Assembly: GCA_005799265.1 (NCBI GenBank)
Contig: SYHD01000065.1
Coordinates: forward strand, 1 to 64,000
Length of the DNA: 64,000 bases
Direction of reading: 5' to 3'
Source of the DNA: Planctomycetia bacterium
GTDB taxonomy: Bacteria; Planctomycetota; Planctomycetia; Gemmatales; Gemmataceae
Shown here: positions 17,133 through 26,273 of the stretch, in pieces
Numbering within the stretch: position 1 is the stretch's first letter
Layout: every line of letters begins with the position of its first letter
Translations under genes and position numbers: made by a program
Notes under the pieces: model-generated
Seen by the model: the letters and a program-made list of their open reading frames with translations, nothing else
Database searches by the model: none
Told to the model about the DNA's origin: nothing

Positions 17133-20100
17133 TTACTTTCGCTCCCCCTTGTCCTCGCCGCGTTCGGCCGCGCGCCAGAAGCGGATCGTGCCGTCGTTGC
17201 CGGCGGAGACGAGAAACGACTGATCGGGAGCGATCAAGAGGGCGCGCACCGGGCCAACGTGCCCCGTCAAGGTGAGGCTCTCGCTCAGGCCGTCGTAGAA
17301 CTGGATCGCCCCGTCGGCGCCCGCGGACACGAACAGCCCAGAGTCCTTTTGGTTAAATCCCACCGCGGTGACGGGCTGCACGTGTGCCCGGAAGTGGCGG
17401 CGTCTCTCTTGCGATTCGATCTTCCCCTGGTCGCCCTTGTTGATGTCCCAGACACAGACCGCTTGATCGGCGCCGCCCGTCAAGAGGCGGTCGAATTGCT
17501 CCCCTTTCACCTGCGGCGATGGCATGAACGCAAGTGCCTCGATCGCGTTCAGGTGCAAGTCCGTCGCGACCCAGACCGCGCCGCGCACGTTGGTGTCGTA
17601 GATGCACATCAGCGCGTCCTTGCCGCCCGAGGCGAACGCCTTGCCGTCCCCCTGGAACGCGACCGAGCGCACCTCGTCCTTGTGCTTGAAGTAGGTTTCC
17701 ACTTCCACGGCCTTGTCGATGTCCCATAGCTTCACGGACGTGTCGGCGCTGCCGGACACGAGCAAGTCGGGTCTGTCGGCAGACGGATTGAAAGCGAGGC
17801 AGGTGACGCCCTTTTTGTGCTTCGTGAAGGCGGCCCTCAGCTCGATGGCATGTTCCTTTTTGGGATCGATCTGGTAGATCTTGATCTCTCCTTCATTCTT
17901 GTCGTTGCGCGTCCCGACGGCGAGCATCGTCTTGTCTTTGTGGCTGGACAGCGCGACCGCCGTGATGGGCTCTTTGAGCAACGACAACTCCTTGAGCAGC
18001 TTGCCCGTCGCGGAATCCCATAGCTTGACGGAGCCATCGCGCGCGGCCGAAGCGAGCAAGGAACCCTTGGAATCAAGAGCGAGGCACTGAATGGCATCGA
18101 GGTGCGCCTTGGCGATGATGTCCGGGCCGGAGGATTGCGCGGGGTTCCAGGCCTTGCCCGTGCCATCGTGGCTGCCGGAAACGAGGACCGAGCCGTCACC
18201 CGCGAACGCCAGCGCGTTGACGTAGCCGAGATGGCCGATCCAGCGGTGCAATTGCTTGCCCGTGGCGACGTCGAAGAGACGCACGATGTGATCCTTGCCG
18301 GCGCAGGCGACTGTTTTTCCGTCAGGCCCGAAAGCGACCGCGAGCATCCCCGTGCTCTGCAGTTCAAGAAGCGACGGGATCTGCTTGCCGGAGAGGAGCT
18401 CCCAAAATTCGGCCCGACCCAGCTCTGAAGTGCCTCCGCTCGAACTCGGTAGGTTGCTGGCGGTGCAGAGGGTCTTGCCGTCCGGAGAGATGCTGATCGC
18501 GCGGATGACTCGAAATTGCGCGGCAACATGGATTTTATTGCCTGTCTCCGCATTCCACACGATCGCCCCGTCGGCGCCGGCGCTGACAAGCCTCCAGTCG
18601 GGCGTGAACGCGACGGCATGAACGACGCCGGCTTCCTTCAGCGTGTGCGCCGCCTCGCCTTTGCCGATGTCCCAGAGGATAACGGTCTTGTCGGCCCCGC
18701 CCGAGGCGAGCGTGTTCGCGTCCTTTCCGTAGGCTAGCGCGTTGATGGCGTCGGTGTGGCCCTTGAGCGTCTTGGCTTCCTTCTTGATCTCGACGTAATC
18801 GGTCTTCAGCGTGCTCAGGTCCCAAAGGTAGACGAGCTTATCGGCGCCGGCGGAGGCGAGCGTCTTGCCGTCCGGCGCGAAGGCGACGGCGTGCACGGGC
18901 GTCTTGGCTCCGGTCAAGAGTGCGACGATCTCGCCGTTCTTCAGGTTCCAGACACGCACGGTCCCGTCGATGCTCCCCGTCGCGGCTCGCTCATTGTCGC
19001 GTGCGATCGCCACCGAGGTGACATGACTCTGGTGTCCAAACAGAAGAAAGCGTTCGCTGTTCAGCACTTTCTTGAAGTGATACCATTCGAAAGTGCGCAC
19101 ATCCGGATACGGAAACACACGTTGGTCGACGTCGGCGTGCGACTGCATCGCCGGCGCCTCCATCAGGATCTGTTGGGCCCGCAAAGCGTTCTCGGCGTGC
19201 AGGGCCTGCTGGACGCGCGCAAGCTGTCCATAGTAGAGAGGACGACGCGCGGCCTGGGCATGAAATCGGCGTTTTTCGATCTCGATCTGACGCAGGATTT
19301 TCTTTTCCAATTCCGGGGTTATCTCGACGTCTTCGCGAACGCCCGCCGTGAAATTCCTCGTCGCCCAGAACGTGACCGCCGCCGCAAGAAACATGAGCGG
19401 AACCATGATCCACAGGACATCGATCACTTTGCCGCGCGTGATTTTTTGCAGGTCCTGTTCCGCCTCGACGCGTTTGCCGACCTGGGCCAGGCTGTCTTGC
19501 GGCAAGCTGACGTAGATCTCCTCCTGGCCGCCTATCAAGAGTTGCTGAATCTCGAAGAGCCCTTCATCGTCGGCGGCGCGATTCACAATCGCCTCGACGG
19601 GTTCACTCGAATTCTTCCACAGGTTCTTAAGGTTGGCTGCCGGCACAAGGTCGCGGCTAAGCGTCCCATCAGCATGACTGGTGGTCAACTTACCGATCAG
19701 CTCGCGCAGCGCCCCCTTCGACGCATTGCCGACGTCAAGTCGTTTCAGCTTCAGGTCGAGGCACTTCGCGAGAGCCTCCCTGACGCCGCCGAATTGCTTT
19801 GTGTCTTCGTAGCGGACGACGTTTTGCTTCATCTCGACGACCTGGCGCTCGTAGAGCAGCGTGCCGACCGCTTGCAGGATCGGCAACGGGCTAAGCCGGG
19901 CACTGTCGGCGGCGGCAATGGCGTCGGCGACGACGCGCTCGGCCATGCCGTCCTCGAACGCAAAACCGTAGGTCGTGAAGGGCACCTCGTCGGTGTAGGG
20001 AATCCCATCGCGATTGGTCGGCCATAGCAGCGCGCTCGCCATTTCTTCCGCGTTCAAGGGACGCAGGAAAAACGTGGGCCAGTCGGCCGGCGCCTGCCCG

Positions 20101-21914
20101 TTGTGCATCAGGCTGACGAGTTGGCCGAGTGATTGCGAACGCAGCGCCAGTACGATCTTGCAGCGCGGCGCCGCCTGCGCGAGGTGTTGCAGCATCGCCA
20201 GCGCCTTCTGTCGGCGAACGCGCTGCTGATCACGCCGCACCAAGGTAATAAGCTCTTCGCCTTGATCGATGACGATCAACAACTCGAAGGGAAGCGAGCG
20301 CGTCACGGCATCGAGCACACGTGCAAGAGTCGCCTTGTCGTCGCGCAGGGCAATCCACAGATCGCGTGCGGCCAACCCCTCCGCCGGCGGCGCTGGTTCA
20401 GCGTTGATCGCGGCGGCGGCCGACGCATCCTGGATGGCGGTGCTCGGTTTGCTTGGCCTGGGCATGCCGGTCACTGCCTGATGCAGAAGATTCGGCAAAT
20501 CGACCGTCACGGCCGCGCCCGCCGGCGTCGTGTAGATGAACGGTCGAGCACAGAAGACCGCCAACGCATCGGCGAACTGGCCGGCGAGATCATGTGTCGC
20601 GCGCAGGATGAGACGCGGATAGTCCTTCTCCTCAGCGGGCGTCTCCTGCAAAGAACGATCGCGCAACGCCAAATAGCCGACGTTTTCTTGCTCGAGATGC
20701 GGAAGCAGCGCCGCTTGCAGGAACGACGTCTTACCGACCGCCGGCGAACCGTGCAAGAAAATGCCGCGCGCATCGGCGGCGTCCAGCGTCGCCGCCGCGC
20801 GGGCCACGTCGATGTCGCGCCCAAGAAAGAGCGAGCGATCCGCGGCGTCATAGGCGGCAAAGGGAAAAAACGGCTTGCCCGGCAAGGGGTTCGTCTCGAT
20901 CGCCATTTCGGCCGAGGCGGATTCATTGCCGACATGCATTTGCACCGGGCAGAAGCCACTGAACGCCAAGCCGGCGGCGCCGTGTTCTTGTCGCAGCGCC
21001 CGCAAAATCTCACCGAGGTTGTTCTTCCCCTCGGCCAAACGCTGTGCGAGTGCGGACCCGACCTTGAATGCCTGCGGCGCCGGCAGCAATGACTCGTTCG
21101 CAATCAGCCCGCCGAAGCGCGCGCTGGCTTCCTCCAGCATCCTGAGCCAACTCGCTTGCCCCTCGGCTGCGCCCGCCGCCATCAAGATGACGATCGGCTC
21201 CGGGTTGCCCTCCTTGGCTTCGTCGAGCCAGCCGCGCAACTCGCCTAGATCGAGCGCGTCACTGCCGAGCCAAAGTTGCCCCTCGGCCCACGGCAGCAAG
21301 AGCAATAGCACGTCGGGGCCGCGATTCTTGAGTTCATCTTCCAGCGAGGTAATGGTGTGGATGAGCTGATTCCCCTCGCGCATCGAGATCGCTTGCTCGT
21401 GCTGGGCCGGGTCGAGTTGCCCCATGAGCCGGAGGTCCGCCGCGCAGAGGCGCGTCGATAGCGTGAGCGTAGGATTGGCCCACAGTGCATTGACGCGCCG
21501 GCCGGCGCCGAGATTGAAACGCACGCCCCAGAAACGCGACCAAAGATCGCCGGTGGAGGGAACATCGTCGCACAGCAGGTTCCACGGAATCAAGCCGGGA
21601 CGATCGCTGAGGAATTGCAACTGCTCGACGGCGTTCTCGCGCACCAGCTTGGCAAGCCAGGTCTGAACCGCGCTTGCGGAACTGGCGTCCGCGCTATCCA
21701 AACGAAAGAGGGCGCGCCAGAGTGCGTGCCCAAGTTGCGCCAGCTCGGAAGCGGATGCGCCCGCGAGCTGCGCATGAAGCTGCTCGGCGATCTGCAACAG
21801 GCGCGCACGCTCGACGCCGTCCAGGCGATAGGGTTCGAACGCGGCCGTGCCTTCCGACCAAAGAAACGTGATGCTGTCCACCCGATGGAGAACTTGACAA
21901 ACAATACGAGCCAC
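17133..21914 (-). CDS. CHAT-like / STAND NTPase / 14-blade WD40 giant protein
   Basis: A 1593-residue protein. GTG start with AGGAGG seven bases upstream. Residues 1-330 resemble a CHAT (caspase-like) domain in layout (LSDRPGLIPWNLLCDD), but the catalytic His and Cys positions look lost: LLLLLPWAEG where HG is expected and VILMAAGAA where Cys is expected. Residues 360-750 form a STAND P-loop NTPase with Walker A GSPAVGKTS (about 388-396) and Walker B LLIVIDQGEE (about 548). A transmembrane helix lies near 838 (VLWIMVPLMFLAAAVTFWA). From about 955 to the end I count 14 WD40 repeats, enough for two seven-bladed propellers. STAND proteins with such domains act as ligand-triggered switches in signalling or conflict systems; the role here is unknown. 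Confidence 0.85.
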   Translation of the reverse strand: MARIVCQVLHRVDSITFLWSEGTAAFEPYRLDGVERARLLQIAEQLHAQLAGASASELAQLGHALWRALFRLDSADASSASAVQTWLAKLVRENAVEQLQFLSDRPGLIPWNLLCDDVPSTGDLWSRFWGVRFNLGAGRRVNALWANPTLTLSTRLCAADLRLMGQLDPAQHEQAISMREGNQLIHTITSLEDELKNRGPDVLLLLLPWAEGQLWLGSDALDLGELRGWLDEAKEGNPEPIVILMAAGAAEGQASWLRMLEEASARFGGLIANESLLPAPQAFKVGSALAQRLAEGKNNLGEILRALRQEHGAAGLAFSGFCPVQMHVGNESASAEMAIETNPLPGKPFFPFAAYDAADRSLFLGRDIDVARAAATLDAADARGIFLHGSPAVGKTSFLQAALLPHLEQENVGYLALRDRSLQETPAEEKDYPRLILRATHDLAGQFADALAVFCARPFIYTTPAGAAVTVDLPNLLHQAVTGMPRPSKPSTAIQDASAAAAINAEPAPPAEGLAARDLWIALRDDKATLARVLDAVTRSLPFELLIVIDQGEELITLVRRDQQRVRRQKALAMLQHLAQAAPRCKIVLALRSQSLGQLVSLMHNGQAPADWPTFFLRPLNAEEMASALLWPTNRDGIPYTDEVPFTTYGFAFEDGMAERVVADAIAAADSARLSPLPILQAVGTLLYERQVVEMKQNVVRYEDTKQFGGVREALAKCLDLKLKRLDVGNASKGALRELIGKLTTSHADGTLSRDLVPAANLKNLWKNSSEPVEAIVNRAADDEGLFEIQQLLIGGQEEIYVSLPQDSLAQVGKRVEAEQDLQKITRGKVIDVLWIMVPLMFLAAAVTFWATRNFTAGVREDVEITPELEKKILRQIEIEKRRFHAQAARRPLYYGQLARVQQALHAENALRAQQILMEAPAMQSHADVDQRVFPYPDVRTFEWYHFKKVLNSERFLLFGHQSHVTSVAIARDNERAATGSIDGTVRVWNLKNGEIVALLTGAKTPVHAVAFAPDGKTLASAGADKLVYLWDLSTLKTDYVEIKKEAKTLKGHTDAINALAYGKDANTLASGGADKTVILWDIGKGEAAHTLKEAGVVHAVAFTPDWRLVSAGADGAIVWNAETGNKIHVAAQFRVIRAISISPDGKTLCTASNLPSSSGGTSELGRAEFWELLSGKQIPSLLELQSTGMLAVAFGPDGKTVACAGKDHIVRLFDVATGKQLHRWIGHLGYVNALAFAGDGSVLVSGSHDGTGKAWNPAQSSGPDIIAKAHLDAIQCLALDSKGSLLASAARDGSVKLWDSATGKLLKELSLLKEPITAVALSSHKDKTMLAVGTRNDKNEGEIKIYQIDPKKEHAIELRAAFTKHKKGVTCLAFNPSADRPDLLVSGSADTSVKLWDIDKAVEVETYFKHKDEVRSVAFQGDGKAFASGGKDALMCIYDTNVRGAVWVATDLHLNAIEALAFMPSPQVKGEQFDRLLTGGADQAVCVWDINKGDQGKIESQERRRHFRAHVQPVTAVGFNQKDSGLFVSAGADGAIQFYDGLSESLTLTGHVGPVRALLIAPDQSFLVSAGNDGTIRFWRAAERGEDKGERK

Positions 21915-22080
21915 CGTCTGCCTCCTGGTTTATGGAAGTCGGTTGACGCGCCGCGGGGCCATCCGTGAAATGCCTGTATCGGTCGCAGCGGCGATTCGTG
22001 GTATGCTGGAAACGAGTACGCAATCCAAGCAATACTTCGTGTTGATTTATGTACTAGACTCCGATTAGGGAACCTGTGGC

Positions 22081-22100
22081 GGCAAGATTCCGATCTTGCC
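22081..22100. repeat. Short perfect-stem hairpin GGCAAGAT-TCCG-ATCTTGCC
   Basis: An 8-base perfect stem with a 4-base loop, 25 bases before the start of the cyclase-like/DUF362 gene. It could be an operator, an attenuator or another small dispersed palindrome; the sequence does not decide. Confidence 0.6.
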
Positions 22101-22124
22101 AGCACATCAAAAAGGTGCGCGTCG

Positions 22125-24071
22125 ATGATCACTGTCTACCTGGACACGCTCGTCGCATCCATGCACGAAGACGGCGGCTGGGGCTACGCGCCGGGCCAGA
22201 CGCCGCAGCTTGAGCCGAGTTGCTTTGGACTGTTGGCGTTGGCGCTGGAACCGACCAAGCATGCGGCCGCGATCGATAAGACACGCGCGTTTCTTGAACG
22301 CTGCGCCAACGCCGACGGCAGCTATCGTCCGCTGCACGGCCGTGCCGAGGCGATCTGGCCAACGGCGCTCGTGCTGTTTGTAAAGGCGACGCTCGGACAG
22401 ACGGAACTCGAACGCACGTCGCAATATTTGTTGGGCACGCGTGGCCGCGTCCCCGATCAAGCCGAGCAAGGCGAACTGCATGACATCGATCTGAACCTGG
22501 TCGGCTGGCCGTGGGCGGAGCAGAATTTCTCCTGGGTCGAGCCGACCGCATGGGCCTGCCTGGCGTTGCGCGCGACGGGGCAGGGGAGCCATCCGCGCGT
22601 GCGCGAAGGCGTCAAGATGCTGCTCGATCGCGCCATGGACGACGGCGGCATCAACTACGGCAACCGCTGCATTCTAGGTAAAATGACCGATCCGATTCCA
22701 GGCCCGACAGCGCTGTTGCTGCTCGCCCTGCAGCCACCCTCACCCCCAACCCCTCTACCAGAGGGAGAGGGAGGCTTGATGCACCCGCGTCTAAACGCGG
22801 CCGTGCAGTATCTCATCACGCAAATCCGCACCGATGATCTCGACCATCTGTGCTGGATCAAGCTCGCGCTCGATTGCCATCGCGAAACGCCCAACGTGAA
22901 GGAAACGCTGGCGGACCTCGATCGTCACATTCAGGCCGCGGTGGAATTGCGTCGCCAAACGGGCTGGTTGAAGCCGAACTGCTATCGCGATGCGCTGACG
23001 GTTCTCGCGCTTGGGACGCAGACACGGAACTTCTTTCGTCTTTCGTCTGATAGCGCGACAGCCATTGCGAAGCAGCCTGCGAACGCTAAACCGCAAGCGG
23101 CGTCGATCCTCAAGCGCGTCGGCAACTGGTTTCGCCGCTTCACGTTGACAGCCGTCAGCAACTTACGCGCTCTGCCCGCCAACTCCGCCGTCCACATCGC
23201 CCGCGCCGAAAGCTACGACGCCGATCTCACTGCGATCCTTCAAGTGCAGTACGAACGTTTTCGTGCCACCGTCCCGCTCGCCGGCACACGCGTCGTCCTG
23301 AAGCCGAACCTCGTCGAATGGCATCGCGACAAGGTCATCAACACGCATCCGAAGGTCGTCGCCGCCGTCATCGAGTTGTGCAAACGTGAAGGCGCCGCCG
23401 AAATCATCGTCGCGGAAGGCCCCGGCCACTGGCGCAATGTCGAATACCTCGTCACCGAGAGCGGCCTGGGGGACGTGCTCAAGCAGCACAACGTCCGCTT
23501 CGTTGACATCAATCACGACGAGCCGATCAAGACGCCGAACATCGGCATGCTGACCGGTCTCGACTATCTCTATCTGTCGCGCACGATCGTCGCCGCGGAC
23601 GTGCTGATCTCGCTGCCGAAGCTCAAGACGCACCACTGGGCCGGCGCGACCCTATCTCTGAAGAACCTCTTCGGCACGCTGCCCGGCATCTATTACGGTT
23701 GGCCGAAAAACGAGCTGCACTGGCGCGGCATTCACAACAGCATCGTCGATATTGCGTTGACGCGCACGCCGGATTTGGCGATCGTGGACGGCATCATCGG
23801 CATGGAAGGCGACGGCCCGTTGAACGGCGTCGCCAGGCCATGCGGCGCCCTCATCATGGGCCACGACCTCGTTGCCGTCGATACAACCTGCGCCCGGCTC
23901 ATGATGCTCGACCCCGCCAGGATCGGCTACCTGGTCCTCGGCGCCATGAAGAAGCTGGGCCGCGCCAACGAAGCAGAGATCGGGCAACTCGGCGAGACGA
24001 TCGCTTCTTTAGCGCAGCCGTTCGAGACGGTGCCGCATCTCAACGAATTGCGGGCGCGGCGGTCGGCGTGA
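22125..24071 (+). CDS. Terpene-cyclase-like (prenyltransferase/squalene oxidase repeat) domain fused to DUF362
   Basis: A 648-residue protein. Residues 1-300 look like an alpha/alpha-toroid with prenyltransferase/squalene-cyclase type repeats (MHEDGGWGYAPGQTPQLEPSCFGLLAL, WVEPTAWACLALRATGQ). Residues ~345-640 are a DUF362 domain (VVLKPNLVEWHRDKVINTHP, IIVAEGPGHW, SLPKLKTHHWAGATLSLKNLFG). DUF362 proteins often carry or partner iron-sulfur sites and are poorly characterised; I see no ferredoxin CxxCxxC here. A palindromic element is inserted in frame near residues 205-217 (PSPPTPLPEGEGG), and a half REP element near 319-326 (ANAKPQAA). AAGG lies upstream of the ATG. It is probably a single transcription unit, as the next gene has its own spacer. 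Confidence 0.75.
   Translation: MITVYLDTLVASMHEDGGWGYAPGQTPQLEPSCFGLLALALEPTKHAAAIDKTRAFLERCANADGSYRPLHGRAEAIWPTALVLFVKATLGQTELERTSQYLLGTRGRVPDQAEQGELHDIDLNLVGWPWAEQNFSWVEPTAWACLALRATGQGSHPRVREGVKMLLDRAMDDGGINYGNRCILGKMTDPIPGPTALLLLALQPPSPPTPLPEGEGGLMHPRLNAAVQYLITQIRTDDLDHLCWIKLALDCHRETPNVKETLADLDRHIQAAVELRRQTGWLKPNCYRDALTVLALGTQTRNFFRLSSDSATAIAKQPANAKPQAASILKRVGNWFRRFTLTAVSNLRALPANSAVHIARAESYDADLTAILQVQYERFRATVPLAGTRVVLKPNLVEWHRDKVINTHPKVVAAVIELCKREGAAEIIVAEGPGHWRNVEYLVTESGLGDVLKQHNVRFVDINHDEPIKTPNIGMLTGLDYLYLSRTIVAADVLISLPKLKTHHWAGATLSLKNLFGTLPGIYYGWPKNELHWRGIHNSIVDIALTRTPDLAIVDGIIGMEGDGPLNGVARPCGALIMGHDLVAVDTTCARLMMLDPARIGYLVLGAMKKLGRANEAEIGQLGETIASLAQPFETVPHLNELRARRSA
22737..22772. repeat. 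In-frame palindromic element, CTCACCCCCAACCCCTCT family, inside DUF362 fusion gene
   Basis: CCCTCACCCCCAACCCCTCT followed by ACCAGAGGGAGAGGGA: a C-rich arm and its G-rich complement. It is read through in frame as PPSPPTPLPEGEGG with no stop, between two otherwise family-like segments. The same family occurs in three other genes of this window. Confidence 0.85.
23079..23101. repeat. Half REP family-2 element inside coding sequence
   Basis: GCGAACGCTAAACCGCAAGCGGC matches one arm of the family-2 palindrome (AACGCTAAGCCGCAAGCG at 17108 and 53333) but has no opposite arm nearby. It lies in the linker between the cyclase-like and DUF362 domains, where it is translated as ANAKPQAA. Confidence 0.6.
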
Positions 24072-24310
24072 GAGAGTCATCGGTTCGCGGCGGAGTTCGA
24101 TCCGCCGACTGTGTCCATAGCATCGCCAATAACCTGCACATGTCGAAACCGGTATTTTCTTGACAGAAAGCAATCAACCTGATGTGATTAAAATGTTGCG
24201 ATGACGCGCAGAAGCATTGAGGCGTGCATTGCTTGCTAGCGCGCTGGTGCGCACTAGCAAGTTCGGCGTCCTTCGGTCTTCTCCCGTATTCCACAGCAGG
24301 AGGGTCTTCG
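24072..24310. promoter_or_regulatory. 239-base spacer with possible promoter and a hairpin
   Basis: TTGACA at 24160-24165 is followed about 18 bases later by the AT-rich TGTGATTAAAAT, a possible but imperfect -35/-10 pair. A palindrome lies at 24232-24261. No coding sequence is convincing; the upstream codons of the ORF track line (from 24224) are the palindrome read as protein. Confidence 0.35.
24232..24261. repeat. Palindromic repeat CTTGCTAGCGCGC...GCGCACTAGCAAG
   Basis: Arms of 13 bases with one mismatch and a 4-base loop. Related in core (GCTAGC/TAGCAAG) to the larger element at 8970-9032. It lies 50 bases upstream of the HsdR_N-like gene. Confidence 0.75.
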
Positions 24311-25162
24311 ATGGCAGCAGTCCCCAGCAGAGTCGCGTCCCGAATCGCCGCCGGAATAAAACGCTTCCAGCCCATCCTTGCTGCGGCCAAGTCACGCGAC
24401 GTGAATGAGTCCGACACGGTTGTAATCGTAACGGATATGCTTCAGGAGGTTTTCGGCTACGACAAATACACAGAGATTACTTCCGAGCACGCGATTCGGG
24501 GAACGTACTGTGACTTGGCAATCAAACTCGATGGCGTACTCGCACTACTTCTCGAGGTGAAATCCATCGGGCTGGAACTCAAGGACAGCTTTGTGAAGCA
24601 GGCCGTCGATTACGCGGCCAATCAGGGTGTCGATTGGGTACTCTTAACTACTGGCGTCATCTGGCGCGTCTACAAGGTCAGCTTCGGCAAACCCATCGAA
24701 CATGAGTTGGTCCTCGAATTCAACTTCCTGGAACTCAACCCGAAGGATGACGACCACATCGAACAGGTGTTCATGCTTGCGAAGGAAAGCTGGCAGAAGG
24801 CGAGTCTCGGGGAGTACCACGCCCAGAAGCAAGCACTAAACCGTTTTACGCTGGCGGCCATTGTACTGAGCGAAACGACCCTTGATCTCGTGCGACGAGA
24901 ACTTCGCCGAGTCTCGCCCGGCATCAAGATCGGAACGTCAGAAATCCAATCGGTTCTCGAAGTCGAAGTTCTCAAGCGGGAAGTGCTAGAGGGAGAGAAA
25001 GCCGAGGCAGCACGGAAGCTCGTGTCGCGCGCAGCAAACAGGCCACTTCGCAGCACTAAACCTGATACAGAAGAGGTGAACGAGACTCCGGAAACTGTTG
25101 ATAATGCTGGCTCATCTGTCGCGTCTGAGACCACTGCACATAACGGTGGGGCCGATACCTGA
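24311..25162 (+). CDS. Stand-alone HsdR N-terminal-type restriction endonuclease-like protein
   Basis: About 283 residues from the ATG at 24311, which has AGGAGG 8 bases upstream; the track start at 24224 would translate a palindrome. Residues 35-130 resemble the type I restriction enzyme R subunit N-terminal nuclease domain: TDMLQEVFGYDKYTEITSEH, then CDLAIKLDGVLALLLEVKSIG. Asp68, Glu82 and Lys84 would be the PD-(D/E)xK catalytic triad, followed by a conserved QAVDYAANQGVDWVLLTTG. No helicase, methylase or specificity gene is nearby, so this is not a type I system. The C-terminus is charged and predicted coiled. Such orphan proteins are commonly annotated by this domain; their substrate is unknown. 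Confidence 0.75.
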   Translation: MAAVPSRVASRIAAGIKRFQPILAAAKSRDVNESDTVVIVTDMLQEVFGYDKYTEITSEHAIRGTYCDLAIKLDGVLALLLEVKSIGLELKDSFVKQAVDYAANQGVDWVLLTTGVIWRVYKVSFGKPIEHELVLEFNFLELNPKDDDHIEQVFMLAKESWQKASLGEYHAQKQALNRFTLAAIVLSETTLDLVRRELRRVSPGIKIGTSEIQSVLEVEVLKREVLEGEKAEAARKLVSRAANRPLRSTKPDTEEVNETPETVDNAGSSVASETTAHNGGADT

Positions 25163-25269
25163 AAAGTAGATGAAGTTGATCGGGGCGGCATCACGGGTCT
25201 TCGTGCGCTAGCGTCGTTGCAGACGGGCCCAGCAACTTAGCATTAGCGACCGTCCTCCGAAAGGTTACG

Positions 25270-25668
25270 ATGCTACATTCTCCTATGCGATTCCTAGCTG
25301 GCATATTGGTCGCGGTTTTGGGCTGCACGGCGAATTCGGACCCGCCAAAACAGCACTCTGCCCATGGTGCCCCTGATGCGGCCGAGAATCTAGTCCGAGC
25401 AGTGATCGCGGAACGAATGAAAGTCGATGGGTTAGCCATTCCAATGGACAAGCCGATATCAGACCCACCCACAAAAGCAGATGATCTGGATTTGGTCGAG
25501 ATTGTGATGGACCTGGAGGATCGGCACGGTGTTGAAATAACAGACGCCGCCATTGAACGATTCCTCGGTGGAAAATTCGGTGCAGCACCACCGCGAATCA
25601 CACCGAATCAATTGGCAACGATTGTGCGAGAAGCACCAAAGCTCCAGCAGTCCAAACGAAAAAAATAA
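25270..25668 (+). CDS. Exported lipoprotein with acyl-carrier-protein-like fold lacking the attachment serine
   Basis: A 132-residue protein. The N-terminus MRFLAGILVAVLGC is a short lipoprotein signal with lipidated Cys near residue 19. Residues ~38-125 align with acyl carrier proteins: VRAVIAERMKVD (helix I), then ADDLDLVEIVMDLEDRHGVEITD, equivalent to [23 protein letters not shown]. The phosphopantetheine serine of the DSL motif is replaced by Asp72 (DDL). A lipidated, exported ACP fold cannot be a normal carrier. The start at 25270 follows AAAGG; the ATG at 25285 is an alternative. Function unknown; the ACP resemblance is my reading of the motif and is fairly strong. Confidence 0.7.
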   Translation: MLHSPMRFLAGILVAVLGCTANSDPPKQHSAHGAPDAAENLVRAVIAERMKVDGLAIPMDKPISDPPTKADDLDLVEIVMDLEDRHGVEITDAAIERFLGGKFGAAPPRITPNQLATIVREAPKLQQSKRKK

Positions 25669-25874
25669 GTCCGGCAAATAAGCGCCGTCGTTCAGCGGCT
25701 GGGGTGAAAGCGAGCGCGTTGGAAAGTCACTTTCGCGAGATGTATCTTGGGCGATCACGAACGCTTCCTCGTATCAATACGTGCCGCACTGAGCGACTGA
25801 CCTGATGGGATGGGAATCGTCCCGCGGCGCGTGGGCCGATTGACTTGATCACCGGTTCTGCCGAGGAACTTGCG

Positions 25875-26177
25875 ATGAATCATGCCGAGCGGGAGCATCA
25901 GGTATCGCAGCGCCGAGTAGCACCGATCTGGAATTCACTCGGGCTGGCTGCGCCTTTCGTGGGATTCGTTTGCGGCGTGGCAGCGGGCCTGTCCGCGCCT
26001 CATTTTCAATGGTTCGAATGGGGCTTCCGTGTCTGGCTCGGGTTCGGCGTTGCTGGTCTCCTCTCGGGCGTGATCGCCCTCGTTCGTGCCGAGCGGCTGT
26101 GGGGACTTACGGCGGCCGGTCTCATTCTCAACGCGGTGCTCGTCTGCTGGCTTTTGGCATGGTTCAGTGAAAATTGA
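25875..26177 (+). CDS. Small membrane protein, three hydrophobic segments
   Basis: About 100 residues from ATG 25875, which follows GAGGAA; the track start is an upstream TTG. Three hydrophobic segments are visible: LGLAAPFVGFVCGVAAGL, VWLGFGVAGLLSGVIALV and LTAAGLILNAVLVCWLLAWF. The pattern resembles small DUF4190-like membrane domains but no signature motif is present. The preceding 206 bases hold no recognisable feature. Confidence 0.6.
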   Translation: MNHAEREHQVSQRRVAPIWNSLGLAAPFVGFVCGVAAGLSAPHFQWFEWGFRVWLGFGVAGLLSGVIALVRAERLWGLTAAGLILNAVLVCWLLAWFSEN

Positions 26178-26273
26178 ACCGCAATTGACTCACCCGACAA
26201 AAGTCCGAGTCCATTGAGTCCGATACCCAAGCGCGGGATCTTGCGTATCGCCCATTCAGGATCGGGGGTATCC

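Noticed and set aside
18756-20027. 423-residue plus-strand ORF opposite the STAND/WD40 gene
   Set aside because: Shadow frame; no family motifs, arginine/aspartate-rich, and the minus-strand gene is certain.
24311-25162. Type I restriction-modification system
   Set aside because: Only an HsdR N-terminal-like domain is present; no helicase part, methylase or specificity subunit in the window.
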